Assembly (NCBI GenBank): GCA_036501145.1
Contig: DASYAV010000105.1
Span: 12,994-76,993, forward strand
Direction: 5' to 3'
Length of the DNA stretch: 64,000 nucleotides
Source of the DNA: PALSA-505 sp036501145
Lineage (GTDB): Bacteria > Actinomycetota > Actinomycetes > Streptosporangiales > Streptosporangiaceae
This document shows positions 50,153 to 58,784 of this stretch, in pieces; the first letter of the stretch is position 1, and each line of letters opens with the position of its first letter. A model generated the notes under the pieces. That model was given only the letters and a program-made list of their open reading frames with translations. It did not search any database and was not told where the DNA came from. A program made the position numbers and the translations under genes.

Positions 50153-50674
50153 ATGCCTACCGATGGGGAGATCACGTTCGCGGACCACGCGGGCCGATTG
50201 TTTGCCCGCCGTTACGGCTTCGCGCCGATGGTGGGGCGGCTGCTGGGCTACCTGATGCTCTGCGACCCGCCCGGGCAGAGCATCGCGGAGCTGGCCGAGG
50301 CGCTGCTGGCCAGCCGTAGCGCGATCACCAATGCGGCTGCCTTCCTGGACAACCTGGGCTACATCCGCCGCTCGCGGGCGGCGGGCGAGCGGATGGACCG
50401 CATCTGGGTCGACCTGTCCAGTGCCGAGGCGACGGGCTTCGACGTGACCGAATATCAGGAGCAGGGCGATCTGGCGCGAGAAGGCCTGGCGGTGCTGGCC
50501 GATGCGCCACCCGAGCGGCGGGCGCTGCTGCTGTGGTACGCGGCGTTCGCGGACTTCCTGGTGGCGCGGCTGCCACTGGTCGAAAAGGACTGGATCGCCC
50601 ACCGCGAGGCGCTGCTCGCCAGCGGCGAATTCCCCGACCCGCCAGCACATCACCGAAAGCGAGAAACCCCGTGA
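50153..50674 (+). CDS. GbsR/MarR-type transcriptional regulator
   Basis: A 173-residue winged-helix protein (MPTDGEITFADHAGRLFARRYGFAPMVGRLLGYLMLCDPPGQSIAELAEALLASRSAITNAAAFLDNLGYIRRSR). This is the GbsR-like branch of MarR regulators, often linked to drug-exporting ABC systems. ATG 50153 has a weak ribosome site. Its stop overlaps the GTG of the ATPase gene by 4 bp, so regulator and exporter are one coupled operon. A 30-bp palindrome lies just upstream. Confidence 0.88.
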   Translation: MPTDGEITFADHAGRLFARRYGFAPMVGRLLGYLMLCDPPGQSIAELAEALLASRSAITNAAAFLDNLGYIRRSRAAGERMDRIWVDLSSAEATGFDVTEYQEQGDLAREGLAVLADAPPERRALLLWYAAFADFLVARLPLVEKDWIAHREALLASGEFPDPPAHHRKRETP

Positions 50675-51663
50675 CCATGAACCCAGCCAGGCCGGCGATC
50701 AGCGCCCGGGCCGTACGCAAATCTTTCGGCGAACACGTCGTGCTCGACGGGGTCGACCTCACCGTCGCCGAAGGCAGCATCTTCTCCCTGCTCGGCCCGA
50801 ACGGCGCCGGGAAGACGACGATGGTGCGCATCCTGTCCACGCTGATCAGGGCCGACGGCGGCGACATCCGGGTCGGCGGTCACGACGTGGTCGCGCAGGC
50901 GCACGCGGTGCGCGACGTGATCGGGGTCACCGGCCAGTTTTCCGCGGTGGACAACTACCTCACCGGCGAGGAGAACCTGCGCCTGATGACCGACCTTCGC
51001 CATCTCGGCCGCGCCGCGGGCCGCCGCCGGGTCGCCGAGCTGCTCGAGCGGTTCGACCTGACCGACGCCGGGAGCAGGCTGCTATCGACCTACTCCGGCG
51101 GCATGCGGCGCAGGCTGGACCTGGCGATGACGCTGGTCGGCAGCCCGTCGGTGATCTTTCTCGACGAGCCCACCGCCGGGCTGGACCCGCGCAGCCGCCG
51201 CACCATGTGGCAGATCATCCGCGAGCTGACCGCCGACGGCGTGACGATCCTCCTCACCACCCAGTACCTCGACGAGGCCGACGAACTGGCCGGCTACGTC
51301 GCGGTGCTGGATCACGGGCGGATCGTCGCGGAGGGCACTCCCGCCGAGCTGAAGCGCCGTATCCCCGGCGGGCACATCCAGCTCCAGTTCGCCGAGCACG
51401 GCGCGCTGCGTGCGGCGGTCAGCAGGATCCCGAACGCGGAGCCGGACGACGATCAGCTGGTGCTGCAGGTCCCTGGCGACGGCAGCGTCGCGTCGCTGCG
51501 CCGGCTGCTCGGCCAGCTTGACGACGCCGGTATCGACGTCGAGGACCTGTCCATCCACAGCCCGGACCTCGACGACGTGTTCTTCGCCGTCACCGGGCAC
51601 GGTGCCACCGAAACCACGTCTAAAGCCACCATCCGCGACGAAGAGGAAGTGCTCCAGTCATGA
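50671..51663 (+). CDS. DrrA-type multidrug ABC transporter, ATP-binding protein
   Basis: ATPase of a two-protein drug exporter, about 330 residues from GTG 50671 (ATG 50677 possible). Walker A LLGPNGAGKTT, Q-loop TGQFSAVDNYLTGEENL (typical DrrA wording), signature YSGGMRRRLDLAM, Walker B VIFLDEPTAGLD and switch TTQYLDEAD. The C-terminal DUF4162 domain ends DVEDLSIHSPDLDDVFFAVTGH, as in daunorubicin-resistance ATPases. Coupled at both ends: GTGA with the regulator and ATGA with the permease. Confidence 0.94.
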   Translation: MTMNPARPAISARAVRKSFGEHVVLDGVDLTVAEGSIFSLLGPNGAGKTTMVRILSTLIRADGGDIRVGGHDVVAQAHAVRDVIGVTGQFSAVDNYLTGEENLRLMTDLRHLGRAAGRRRVAELLERFDLTDAGSRLLSTYSGGMRRRLDLAMTLVGSPSVIFLDEPTAGLDPRSRRTMWQIIRELTADGVTILLTTQYLDEADELAGYVAVLDHGRIVAEGTPAELKRRIPGGHIQLQFAEHGALRAAVSRIPNAEPDDDQLVLQVPGDGSVASLRRLLGQLDDAGIDVEDLSIHSPDLDDVFFAVTGHGATETTSKATIRDEEEVLQS

Positions 51664-52469
51664 CCTCCCTCGCCTACACGTTCGCCGACTCGGCGACGAT
51701 GCTCCGCCGCAACCTCAAGCACCAGCTGCGCTATCCGTCGCTGACGATCATGCTGGCCGGCATGCCGATCGTGTTCATGCTGCTGTTCGTCTACGTCTTC
51801 GGCGGCCAGCTCGGCACCGGCACTGGCCTGGGCGGGCACGGCGCCGTGGGCCGCGGCGCGTATCTCAACTACCTCGTCCCCGGCATGCTGATCTTCACGG
51901 TGGCGTCCGCCGCCCTCGGCACCGCGATCTCCGTGGCCACCGACATGACCGGCGGCATCATCGACCGGTTCCGCACCATGGCCATTTCGCGCGGCGCCGT
52001 GCTCACCGGCCACGTGATCGGCAGCCTGCTGCAGACACTCGTCGTCGTCGTGCTGGTGGCCGGTGTGGCCCTGGCCATCGGCTTCCGGTCGCACGCCAGT
52101 GCCCTGGCGTGGCTGGCCGCCGCCGGGGTAACCGCGCTGTTCGCGTTCGCGCTCATCTGGCTGTCCGCCGCGCTGGGCCTGGCCGCCAAGAGCGTCGAGA
52201 CGGCCAGCAACACCCCGCTGTTCCTCACCCTGCTGCCGTTCCTGTCCAGCGGGTTCGTGCCCACCGCCAGCATGCCGGCCGGGCTGCGCCAGTTCGCCGA
52301 GTACGAGCCTTTCACCCCGGTCACCCAGACCGTCCGTGGCCTGATCACCGGTGGGCCCGTCGGCGCGCATGCCGTCGTCGCCGTCGTCTGGAGCGTGGGC
52401 ATCGCCGTGGCCAGCTACCTCTGGGCGGTCCGCCTCTACAACAACCGCCGGGCCGCCACCCCCGCCTGA
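51660..52469 (+). CDS. DrrB-type ABC-2 permease
   Basis: A 269-residue ABC-2 permease with six hydrophobic segments. It starts MTSLAYTFADSATMLRRNLKHQLRYPSLTIMLAGMPIVFMLLFVYVFGG, the DrrB opening. Later come SRGAVLTGHVIGSLLQTLVVVVLVAGVALAIGFR and FLSSGFVPTASMPAGLRQFAEYEPFTPVTQTVRGL, the diagnostic end of this family. It forms the membrane channel with the preceding ATPase. The exported compound is unknown; no biosynthetic cluster is near, so self-resistance is not implied. Confidence 0.93.
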   Translation: MTSLAYTFADSATMLRRNLKHQLRYPSLTIMLAGMPIVFMLLFVYVFGGQLGTGTGLGGHGAVGRGAYLNYLVPGMLIFTVASAALGTAISVATDMTGGIIDRFRTMAISRGAVLTGHVIGSLLQTLVVVVLVAGVALAIGFRSHASALAWLAAAGVTALFAFALIWLSAALGLAAKSVETASNTPLFLTLLPFLSSGFVPTASMPAGLRQFAEYEPFTPVTQTVRGLITGGPVGAHAVVAVVWSVGIAVASYLWAVRLYNNRRAATPA

Positions 52470-52604
52470 CCGCTTTCCGCAGGCGCACTCGGGGCGTGGT
52501 CGGGGCACGCTCGGGCCGAACTCGGGGCGCGGCTGGATCCAGTTCTCTGGGGATCGGCCGTTCCGGACCAGGCTGGTGCGGAGCGGCCGGTACGGTCGGA
52601 TGCT

Positions 52605-53435
52605 GTGCCGAAGACGCGTTCCCGGTGGCGGCCGGTGCTGGCGGTCGTAATCGTCGTGGTGGTCGCCGCGGCCATCGGGGTGACCGTGCTGCACCACGGC
52701 ATCGAGCACCTGGTCAACGGCTGTGAGGCGGACGGGGGCGGCAACCCGGTCATGCTCGGCACCGGCCAGGCCGCCATCGCGTCCACCATCGCCGGGGTGG
52801 CCCGCGAACGCCAGCTGCCGGCCAAGGCGGTGACCATCGCCTACGCGACCGCGTGGCAGGAGTCGAAGCTGACCAACCTGGACTACGGCACGCTCGACTC
52901 GGTGGGGGTGTTCCAGCAGCGCCCGTCGGAGGGCTGGGGCACCCGCAAGCAGCTCACCGACCCGGTGTACGCGACCGGCAAGTTCTTCGCCGCGCTGGTC
53001 AAGGTGCCCGGCTACCGACACCTGCCGGTGTACCAGGCGGCGCAGGACGTGCAGCGCAGCGCGGACGGCTCGGCCTACCAGAACTACGAGGGCGAGGCGG
53101 CGCTGATGTCCGGGCCGTTCACCGGGGGCCGGCCGCACGCCGTCTGGTGCTGGTACCCGCAGTCCAGCCAGACGTCGCCGCAGATGAGCAAGCTCCGGGC
53201 GGAACTGCAGCGCACGTTCGGCCAGCTCGAGGTGCGAGATGACGCCAGCTCATCGGCGGTGCGGGTAAGCCGCCCCGCGGCGGGCTGGGCAGTGGCAAGC
53301 TGGCTGGTGACGCACGCCACAGCGTACGGGCTCACCAACGTCCGCTACGCCGGCTACCAATGGAGTCTGACGGCCGGCAGCGACGGCTGGACGCGTGATA
53401 CAACGGCGCGCGGCGGTACCGTCGAACTGCGCTGA
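52605..53435 (+). CDS. Membrane-anchored lysozyme/transglycosylase-like protein
   Basis: A 276-residue protein with one N-terminal membrane helix (about residues 10-30) and an extracytoplasmic domain. The segment AKAVTIAYATAWQESKLTNLDYGTLDSVGVFQQRPSEGWG has the transglycosylase-like arrangement of a catalytic-type Glu (Glu86 in WQESKL) and a G-x-x-Q-Q motif (about residues 101-105), suggesting a muramidase-like fold. The C-terminal 80 residues (WAVASWLVTHATAYGLTNVRYAGYQWS) may bind wall or zinc. I recall homologues misnamed 'heavy metal transporter' in actinomycetes. Start GTG 52605. Between the exporter operon and fdxA. Confidence 0.68.
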   Translation: MPKTRSRWRPVLAVVIVVVVAAAIGVTVLHHGIEHLVNGCEADGGGNPVMLGTGQAAIASTIAGVARERQLPAKAVTIAYATAWQESKLTNLDYGTLDSVGVFQQRPSEGWGTRKQLTDPVYATGKFFAALVKVPGYRHLPVYQAAQDVQRSADGSAYQNYEGEAALMSGPFTGGRPHAVWCWYPQSSQTSPQMSKLRAELQRTFGQLEVRDDASSSAVRVSRPAAGWAVASWLVTHATAYGLTNVRYAGYQWSLTAGSDGWTRDTTARGGTVELR

Positions 53436-53475
53436 TAATCTACCGGCCAGGGCCGGAATAAAGAGGAGTTCATAC

Positions 53476-53802
53476 GTGACGTACATCATCGCGCTGCCCT
53501 GCGTCGATGTGCTGGACAAGGGCTGCATCGAAGAGTGCCCCGTGGACTGCATATACGAGGGCGAGCGCATGCTTTACATCCACCCGGATGAGTGCGTGGA
53601 CTGCGGCGCGTGCGAGCCCGTCTGCCCGGTGGAGGCGATCTTCTACGAGGACGACGTTCCGGACCAGTGGAAGGACTTCTACAAGGCCAACGTCGAGTTC
53701 TTCGAGGACCTCGGCTCCCCCGGCGGCGCATCCAAGGTTGGCAAGATCAACAAGGACCACGCCGTGGTGGTGGCGCTGCCGCCGCAGGGAGACGAGAGCT
53801 GA
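53476..53802 (+). CDS. fdxA: Seven-iron ferredoxin (3Fe-4S/4Fe-4S)
   Basis: A 108-residue ferredoxin from GTG 53476, with AAGAGGAG upstream. The first cluster region is PCVDVLDKGCIEECPVDCIYEG and the second CVDCGACEPVCPVEAIFYEDDVP, the FdxA pattern of actinobacteria; the C-terminal extension is FFEDLGSPGGASKVGKINKDH. It transfers electrons, for example to cytochromes P450 or metabolic oxidoreductases. Its stop overlaps the apparent CTG start of dapC. Confidence 0.95.
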   Translation: MTYIIALPCVDVLDKGCIEECPVDCIYEGERMLYIHPDECVDCGACEPVCPVEAIFYEDDVPDQWKDFYKANVEFFEDLGSPGGASKVGKINKDHAVVVALPPQGDES

Positions 53803-54896
53803 CGCTCGCTGGCCGGCTGCCCCAGGTCGGCTGGGATCTGCTCGCCCCGTACAAGGAGAAGGCGGGCCAGCATCCGGCCGGCCTGGTCGATCTGTCGATA
53901 GGCACGCCGGTGGACCCGGTTCCACCGGTGGTGCGGGACGCGCTCGCGGCTGCCTCAGACTCGCCCGGTTACCCGGAGACGAAGGGGACGCAGCGGCTGC
54001 GTGTGGCCGCCGCGCACTGGCTGCACCGGTCGCACGGGGTCAGCGTCGATCCCGGTGCGGTGCTGCCGGTCATCGGCACCAAGGAGCTCATCGCCTGGCT
54101 GCCCACACTGCTGGGCTGCGGCCCGGACGACACCGTGGTGTACCCGGAGCTGGCCTACCCGACGTACCGGATCGGCGCGCTGCTGGCCGGGGCGCGCGCG
54201 GTGGCCGCCGACGGGATGCTGTCGCTCGGGCCCGGGCACGTCCGGCTGGCCTGGATCAACTCGCCGTCCAACCCGACCGGGCGGGTGCTGCCCGCCAGCC
54301 ACCTGGCCAAGATGGCCAGCTGGGCCAGGGAACGCGGCACGGTGCTGGCCTCCGACGAGTGCTACATCGACCTGACCTGGACCGAGCCGAGCCTGTCGGT
54401 GCTGCACCCGGACGCCTGCGGCGGGTCGCACCAGGGCCTGCTGGCGGTGTACTCGCTGTCCAAGCGGTCCAACATGGCCGGTTACCGGGCCGGGTTCGTG
54501 ACCGGTGACCCGGACCTGGTCGGCCAGCTGCTGGAGATCCACCGGCACGCTGGCATGATCATGCCGGCGCCGGTGCAGGCGGCGATGACCGCGGCGCTGG
54601 ACGACGACGGGCACGCCGTGCAGCAGCGGGCCAGGTACGCGGCGCGGCGGGAGACGCTGGCCGCCGCGCTGCAGGCGGCCGGCTGGCGGATCGAGCACTC
54701 GGCCGCCGGGCTGTACCTGTGGGCGTCCCACCCCGAGCATGACGACTGGGGCTCGGTGGACGTGCTGGCCGGGGCGGGCATCCTGGTCGCGCCCGGCTCG
54801 TTCTACGGGACCGGGGGCGGCCGGCACATCCGGGTCGCGCTGACCGCCACCGACGAGCGCGTCAGTTCCGCCGCCAGCCGCCTCGCCGCGCTGTAA
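53799..54896 (+). CDS. dapC: N-succinyldiaminopimelate aminotransferase, apparent CTG start
   Basis: PLP-dependent aminotransferase of lysine/DAP synthesis, about 365 residues. Signatures: VDLSIGTPVDPVPPVVRDAL, INSPSNPTG, SDECYIDL and the PLP lysine in YSLSKRSNMAGYRAGF. The protein aligns with relatives from about RLPQVGWDLLAPYK, yet no ATG, GTG or TTG lies in frame nearby. CTG 53799 overlaps the fdxA stop as CTGA and stands seven bases after AGGGAG (53786-53791), an ideal distance. So translation probably starts at CTG and is coupled to fdxA. Confidence 0.92.
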   Translation: MTLAGRLPQVGWDLLAPYKEKAGQHPAGLVDLSIGTPVDPVPPVVRDALAAASDSPGYPETKGTQRLRVAAAHWLHRSHGVSVDPGAVLPVIGTKELIAWLPTLLGCGPDDTVVYPELAYPTYRIGALLAGARAVAADGMLSLGPGHVRLAWINSPSNPTGRVLPASHLAKMASWARERGTVLASDECYIDLTWTEPSLSVLHPDACGGSHQGLLAVYSLSKRSNMAGYRAGFVTGDPDLVGQLLEIHRHAGMIMPAPVQAAMTAALDDDGHAVQQRARYAARRETLAAALQAAGWRIEHSAAGLYLWASHPEHDDWGSVDVLAGAGILVAPGSFYGTGGGRHIRVALTATDERVSSAASRLAAL

Positions 54897-54937
54897 ACCC
54901 GGCGCGGCAGGCCACTCCGCCCTCATAGGCTGAGGGG

Positions 54938-56350
54938 ATGTTCCGGCTTTACGACACGAAGACGCGGCAGGCCGAGCCGGTGGGGCAGGCACACCGGGGC
55001 GAATTGCGCATGTACGACTGCGGGCCGACCGTTTACCGCCGCGCGCACGTCGGCAACCTGCGCTCCTACCTGCTGTCCGACATGATCCGGCGGACGGCGG
55101 CGCTGCGCGGCCGGCAGGTGATCGTGTGCCGGAACATCACCGACGTCGGGCACCTGACCGACGACACCGAAAGCGACGCGACCGGCGAGGACAAGATGCT
55201 CGCCGAGGCCCGCGCCGAGGGCAGGCCGGTGCTGGAGATCGCCCGGCGGATCGAGGACGGCTTCCACGCCGACCTGGACGCGCTGAACGTGCACCCGGCG
55301 ACGTACCAGCCGCGCGCCTCGGAGTCGATCGAGCTGATGATCGACATGATCGCGAAGCTGATCGGCGGCGGGTACGCCTACCCGGACGGCGACGGGTCGG
55401 TGTACTTCGACGCGCGTTCGTTCGCCGGCTACGGCGAGCTGTCCGGCAACCGGTTCACCGACCTGCAGCCCGGCCACCGGACCGGCGGCAGCGTCGAGTC
55501 CGGCAAGCGGTTCCACGCCGACTGGGCGCTGTGGAAGAGCGCACCGCCCGGCGGCGAGCTGAGCTGGCCGACCCCGTGGGGAACCGGCTTCCCCGGCTGG
55601 CACACCGAATGCTCGGCCATGCTGCTGGACAATCTCGGCGACCGGGTCGACCTGCACACCGGCGGCATCGACCTGCGTTTCCCGCACCACGAGAACGAGC
55701 GGGCCCAGTCCAACTCGCTGACCGGACACGAGGTGGTCAGCGGTTGGGTGCACGGCGAGCACCTGCTGTTCGACGGCCGGAAGATGTCGAAGTCGACCGG
55801 GAACGTGGTGCTGGTCAGCGACCTGGCCGACCGGGGGCTGGACCCGCTGGCCGTCCGGCTCGCCTTCCTCGAGCACCGCTACCGGCAGCAGGTGAACCTG
55901 TCCTGGGACACCCTGGAGGCGGCGGACCGGACGCTGCGGCGGTGGCGGGAAAGGGTGGCCGAGTGGGCCAACTCGCCCAGCGCGCGGATGCCGGCCCGGT
56001 ACGCCGACGCGGCGATGGCGGCATTCGAGGACGACCTGGACACCCCGGCCGCGCTGCGTGAGCTGCGCGCCCTGGAACGGGATCCGGACGTGCCGCCGGG
56101 GGCCAAGTTCGAGACGTTCGCCCACACCGACCAGCTGTTCGGCCTCGACGTGGCCCGTGACGTCGGCAAGCCGCCGGTCACCCCGGAGCTGCCGGCCGGC
56201 GCGGCGGGCCTGCTCGAGGCGCGGGCCAAGGCCCGCGCGGCCAGGGACTGGGCCACTTCGGACCGGCTGCGCGACGATCTGGCCGCCATGTCGGTGACCG
56301 TCACCGACACCCCGGAGGGACAGGCCTGGGCCGTCGCGGCGCGAGCCTGA
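54938..56350 (+). CDS. cysS: Cysteinyl-tRNA synthetase
   Basis: A 470-residue class I synthetase that charges tRNA-Cys. Zinc and ATP motifs: MYDCGPTVYRRAHVGNLRSYLLSDMIRR (with the HIGH-equivalent H-V-G-N), GWHTECSAM, IDLRFPHHENERAQSN and KMSKSTGN. The C-terminal DALR/anticodon-side region (ARDWATSDRLRDDLAAM) separates it from the mycothiol ligase MshC, which is shorter there. Start ATG 54938. Actinomycetes often have two cysS genes; this one is not next to ispF or rlmB, so it may be the second copy. Confidence 0.93.
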   Translation: MFRLYDTKTRQAEPVGQAHRGELRMYDCGPTVYRRAHVGNLRSYLLSDMIRRTAALRGRQVIVCRNITDVGHLTDDTESDATGEDKMLAEARAEGRPVLEIARRIEDGFHADLDALNVHPATYQPRASESIELMIDMIAKLIGGGYAYPDGDGSVYFDARSFAGYGELSGNRFTDLQPGHRTGGSVESGKRFHADWALWKSAPPGGELSWPTPWGTGFPGWHTECSAMLLDNLGDRVDLHTGGIDLRFPHHENERAQSNSLTGHEVVSGWVHGEHLLFDGRKMSKSTGNVVLVSDLADRGLDPLAVRLAFLEHRYRQQVNLSWDTLEAADRTLRRWRERVAEWANSPSARMPARYADAAMAAFEDDLDTPAALRELRALERDPDVPPGAKFETFAHTDQLFGLDVARDVGKPPVTPELPAGAAGLLEARAKARAARDWATSDRLRDDLAAMSVTVTDTPEGQAWAVAARA

Positions 56351-56672
56351 GCGTGAACCCCGGGCGTCGCTGAGGCGGACACCAGGGTACCCGGGCCAGC
56401 CTTTGGCCCGAGCGCCTGGCAAACCATTACATACGGGCGATAATCGCCATGCGGGAAACGCCGCGATCAGGGCTGAGCGAGGCCGCCGTCCCGGGGAAAA
56501 GCACCAGGTCAGAGCGGGGTTCCGGTTGCCCCGGAACGCATGCAACGAATAGTGGCTCTGTAGCCGAAATACGCAATGAATCGCCGTGAGAACGCAAGAT
56601 CGCTTGTGGCTCATTGCTCCGTGGCGGCCTCTACGCTGGATGCCTGATCACCGATGGCGGGAGGGAACCCGG
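56351..56672. promoter_or_regulatory. Leader and regulatory region of ddaH-rocD
   Basis: This stretch holds no gene. GTTCCGG (56519-56525) and CCGGAAC (56531-56537) form a perfect 7-bp hairpin with loop TTGCC. Downstream the motif ACGCAA appears twice (about 56571 and 56591), near ATCGC repeats. Tandem CGCAA-type motifs are seen at Lrp/AsnC-type sites, so control by an Lrp-like regulator of arginine catabolism is possible. Promoter boxes are not clear. GGGAGGGAA is the ddaH ribosome site. Confidence 0.4.
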
Positions 56673-57515
56673 ATGACCGTGACGACATCCAGCGTGCCGG
56701 CTGCGGCCCGCCGGGACGGTTCGGCCAGGACGTACCTGATGTGCCGGCCTGAGCACTTCGCGGTGAGCTACGCGATCAACCCGTGGATGGACCCGGCCCG
56801 GCCGGTGGACGCCGGCCGCGCGATGGCGCAGTGGGAGTCGCTGCGCCGGACGTATCTCCAGCTCGGGCACCGGGTGGAGGTCATCGACCCGGTGGCCGGC
56901 CTGCCCGACATGGTGTTCGCGGCGAACGGCGCGACGGTGATCGGCGGCAAGGTGCTTGGCGCCCGTTTCAGGCACGCCGAGCGGGCCGCCGAGGGCGCGG
57001 CCTATCTGGACTGGTTCCGGCAGCGCGGCCACCCGGTGGTGCGCGTGCCGCAGGCGGTGAACGAGGGCGAGGGCGACATCCTGGAGGCCGGCTCGCTGGT
57101 GATCGCCGGGCACGGGTTCCGCACCGACCCAGCGGCGCACGCGGAGGTCGCCGAGCTGTTCGGGAAGCCGGTGCTGTCGGTGCGGCTGACCCACCCGCGC
57201 TACTACCACCTGGACACCGCGCTGTGCGTGCTGGACGCGGGCACCGCCGCGTACTATCCGGCCGCGTTCGACGACGCCGGCCGGGCCGCGCTGGCCGCGC
57301 ACTTCGCCGAGCTGATCGAGGCCAAGGACGAGGACGCCGAGGTGCTCGGGCTGAACGCGGTCAGCGACGGGCTCCACGTGGTCATCCCGGCGCAGGCGCG
57401 CGCGCTCGCCGGCCAGCTCGCGGCACGCGGCTTCGAGCCGGTGCCGGTGGACATGTCGGAGTTCAGCAAGGCGGGCGGCGGCCCCAAGTGCTGCACGCTC
57501 GAGCTTCGGGGATGA
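56673..57515 (+). CDS. ddaH: Dimethylargininase (N,N-dimethylarginine dimethylaminohydrolase)
   Basis: Hydrolyses methylated arginine to citrulline and methylamine, or acts on arginine-like substrates. The 280-residue amidinotransferase-fold protein has YLMCRPEHFAVSYAINPWMDP, LPDMVFAANGATVIGG, EGEGDILEAG, THPRYYHLDTALCVLD with the catalytic His, and the nucleophile Cys in KAGGGPKCCTLELRG. ATG 56673 is preferred to upstream starts because GGGAGGGAA precedes it. It sits 9 bp ahead of rocD. Confidence 0.92.
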   Translation: MTVTTSSVPAAARRDGSARTYLMCRPEHFAVSYAINPWMDPARPVDAGRAMAQWESLRRTYLQLGHRVEVIDPVAGLPDMVFAANGATVIGGKVLGARFRHAERAAEGAAYLDWFRQRGHPVVRVPQAVNEGEGDILEAGSLVIAGHGFRTDPAAHAEVAELFGKPVLSVRLTHPRYYHLDTALCVLDAGTAAYYPAAFDDAGRAALAAHFAELIEAKDEDAEVLGLNAVSDGLHVVIPAQARALAGQLAARGFEPVPVDMSEFSKAGGGPKCCTLELRG

Positions 57516-57524
57516 GGAGGAACG

Positions 57525-58718
57525 TTGTCGGTATCGAGTGAACTCCGGGCACAGACACTGGCGCACAGCGCGCACAACTACGACCCGCTGCCGGTCGTCA
57601 TCGCCGAGGCCGAAGGCGCCTGGGTGACCGACGTGGACGGCCGGCGCTACCTGGACATGCTGGCCGCCTATTCGGCGATCAACTTCGGCCACCGCAACCC
57701 ACGGCTGACCGCCGCGGCGATGCGCCAGCTGGACCGGGTCACGCTGGTCAGCCGGGCGTTCGACCACGACCAGTTCGGGCCGTTCTGCACCGAGCTGGCC
57801 GCGCTGGCCGGCATGGACATGGTGCTGCCGATGAACACCGGCGCCGAGGCGGTGGAGACCGCGATCAAGACCGCGCGCAAGTGGGGCTACGAGGTCAAGG
57901 GCGTGCCGGACGGCGAGGCCGTGATCATCGTGTTCGGCGGCAACTTCCACGGCCGCACCACCACGATCATCAGCTTCTCCACCGACGAGGACGCGCGGGC
58001 GCACTACGGGCCGTACACCCCCGGGTTCCGGGTGGTTCCGTACGGCGACCTGGACGCGCTGGCCGCCGCCATGGACGACCGCGTGGTGGGCGTGCTGGCC
58101 GAGCCGATCCAGGGCGAGGCCGGGGTGCTGGTGCCGCCGGACGGGTTCCTGGCCGGGGTGCGCGACCTGTGCACCCGGTACGGCGCGCTGATGATGGCCG
58201 ACGAGATCCAGTCCGGGCTGGGCCGGACCGGCGCCACCTTCGCCTGCGAGCACGAGAACGTGGTGCCGGACATGTACCTGCTGGGCAAGGCGCTCGGCGG
58301 CGGCATCGTGCCGGTGTCGGCCGTGGTGTCCCGGGCGGACGTGCTCGGCGTGTTCAAGCCGGGCCAGCACGGGTCCACGTTCGGCGGCAACCCGCTGGCC
58401 TGCGCGGTCGGCCGCGAGGTCATCGCGATGCTGTCCACCGGGGAGTACCAGGAGCGGTCGGCCAAGCTCGGCGCGCACATGCACGACCGGCTGGCCACGC
58501 TGCCCGCCGGTGTGCTGCGCCAGGTGCGCGGCCGCGGCCTGTGGGCCGGGCTGGAGTTCGTCTCGCTGCCCGGCCGGGAGGCGTGCGAGCGGCTGGCCGC
58601 CCACGGAGTGCTGGCCAAGGACACGCACGGCACCGCCATCCGGCTCGCGCCGCCGCTGACCATCAGCGAGGACGATCTGGACTGGGCGCTCGACCGGATC
58701 GGGGAGGCGCTGCGCTGA
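57525..58718 (+). CDS. rocD: Ornithine--oxo-acid transaminase
   Basis: Class III PLP aminotransferase that converts ornithine to glutamate semialdehyde. The 397-residue protein has YSAINFGHRNPRL, MNTGAEAVETAIKTARKW, GNFHGRTTTIISFSTDE, LMMADEIQSGLGRTG and the PLP lysine in LLGKALGGGIVPVSAV, followed by STFGGNPLACAVGREV. TTG 57525 is the start, with GAGGAGGAACG before it. Co-transcribed with ddaH: citrulline/ornithine carbon can reach glutamate through this enzyme and PruA. Confidence 0.95.
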   Translation: MSVSSELRAQTLAHSAHNYDPLPVVIAEAEGAWVTDVDGRRYLDMLAAYSAINFGHRNPRLTAAAMRQLDRVTLVSRAFDHDQFGPFCTELAALAGMDMVLPMNTGAEAVETAIKTARKWGYEVKGVPDGEAVIIVFGGNFHGRTTTIISFSTDEDARAHYGPYTPGFRVVPYGDLDALAAAMDDRVVGVLAEPIQGEAGVLVPPDGFLAGVRDLCTRYGALMMADEIQSGLGRTGATFACEHENVVPDMYLLGKALGGGIVPVSAVVSRADVLGVFKPGQHGSTFGGNPLACAVGREVIAMLSTGEYQERSAKLGAHMHDRLATLPAGVLRQVRGRGLWAGLEFVSLPGREACERLAAHGVLAKDTHGTAIRLAPPLTISEDDLDWALDRIGEALR

Positions 58719-58784
58719 GGGAGGCGCGAGCCGTTCATTCTGAGAATTTGGTGGTGACGGGCACCTTTGGCGCGGGCGCGCTAA

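Noticed and set aside
50153..52469. Self-resistance part of an antibiotic cluster
   Set aside because: DrrAB-type genes occur in such clusters, but the neighbours are dapD, fdxA and dapC, all housekeeping.
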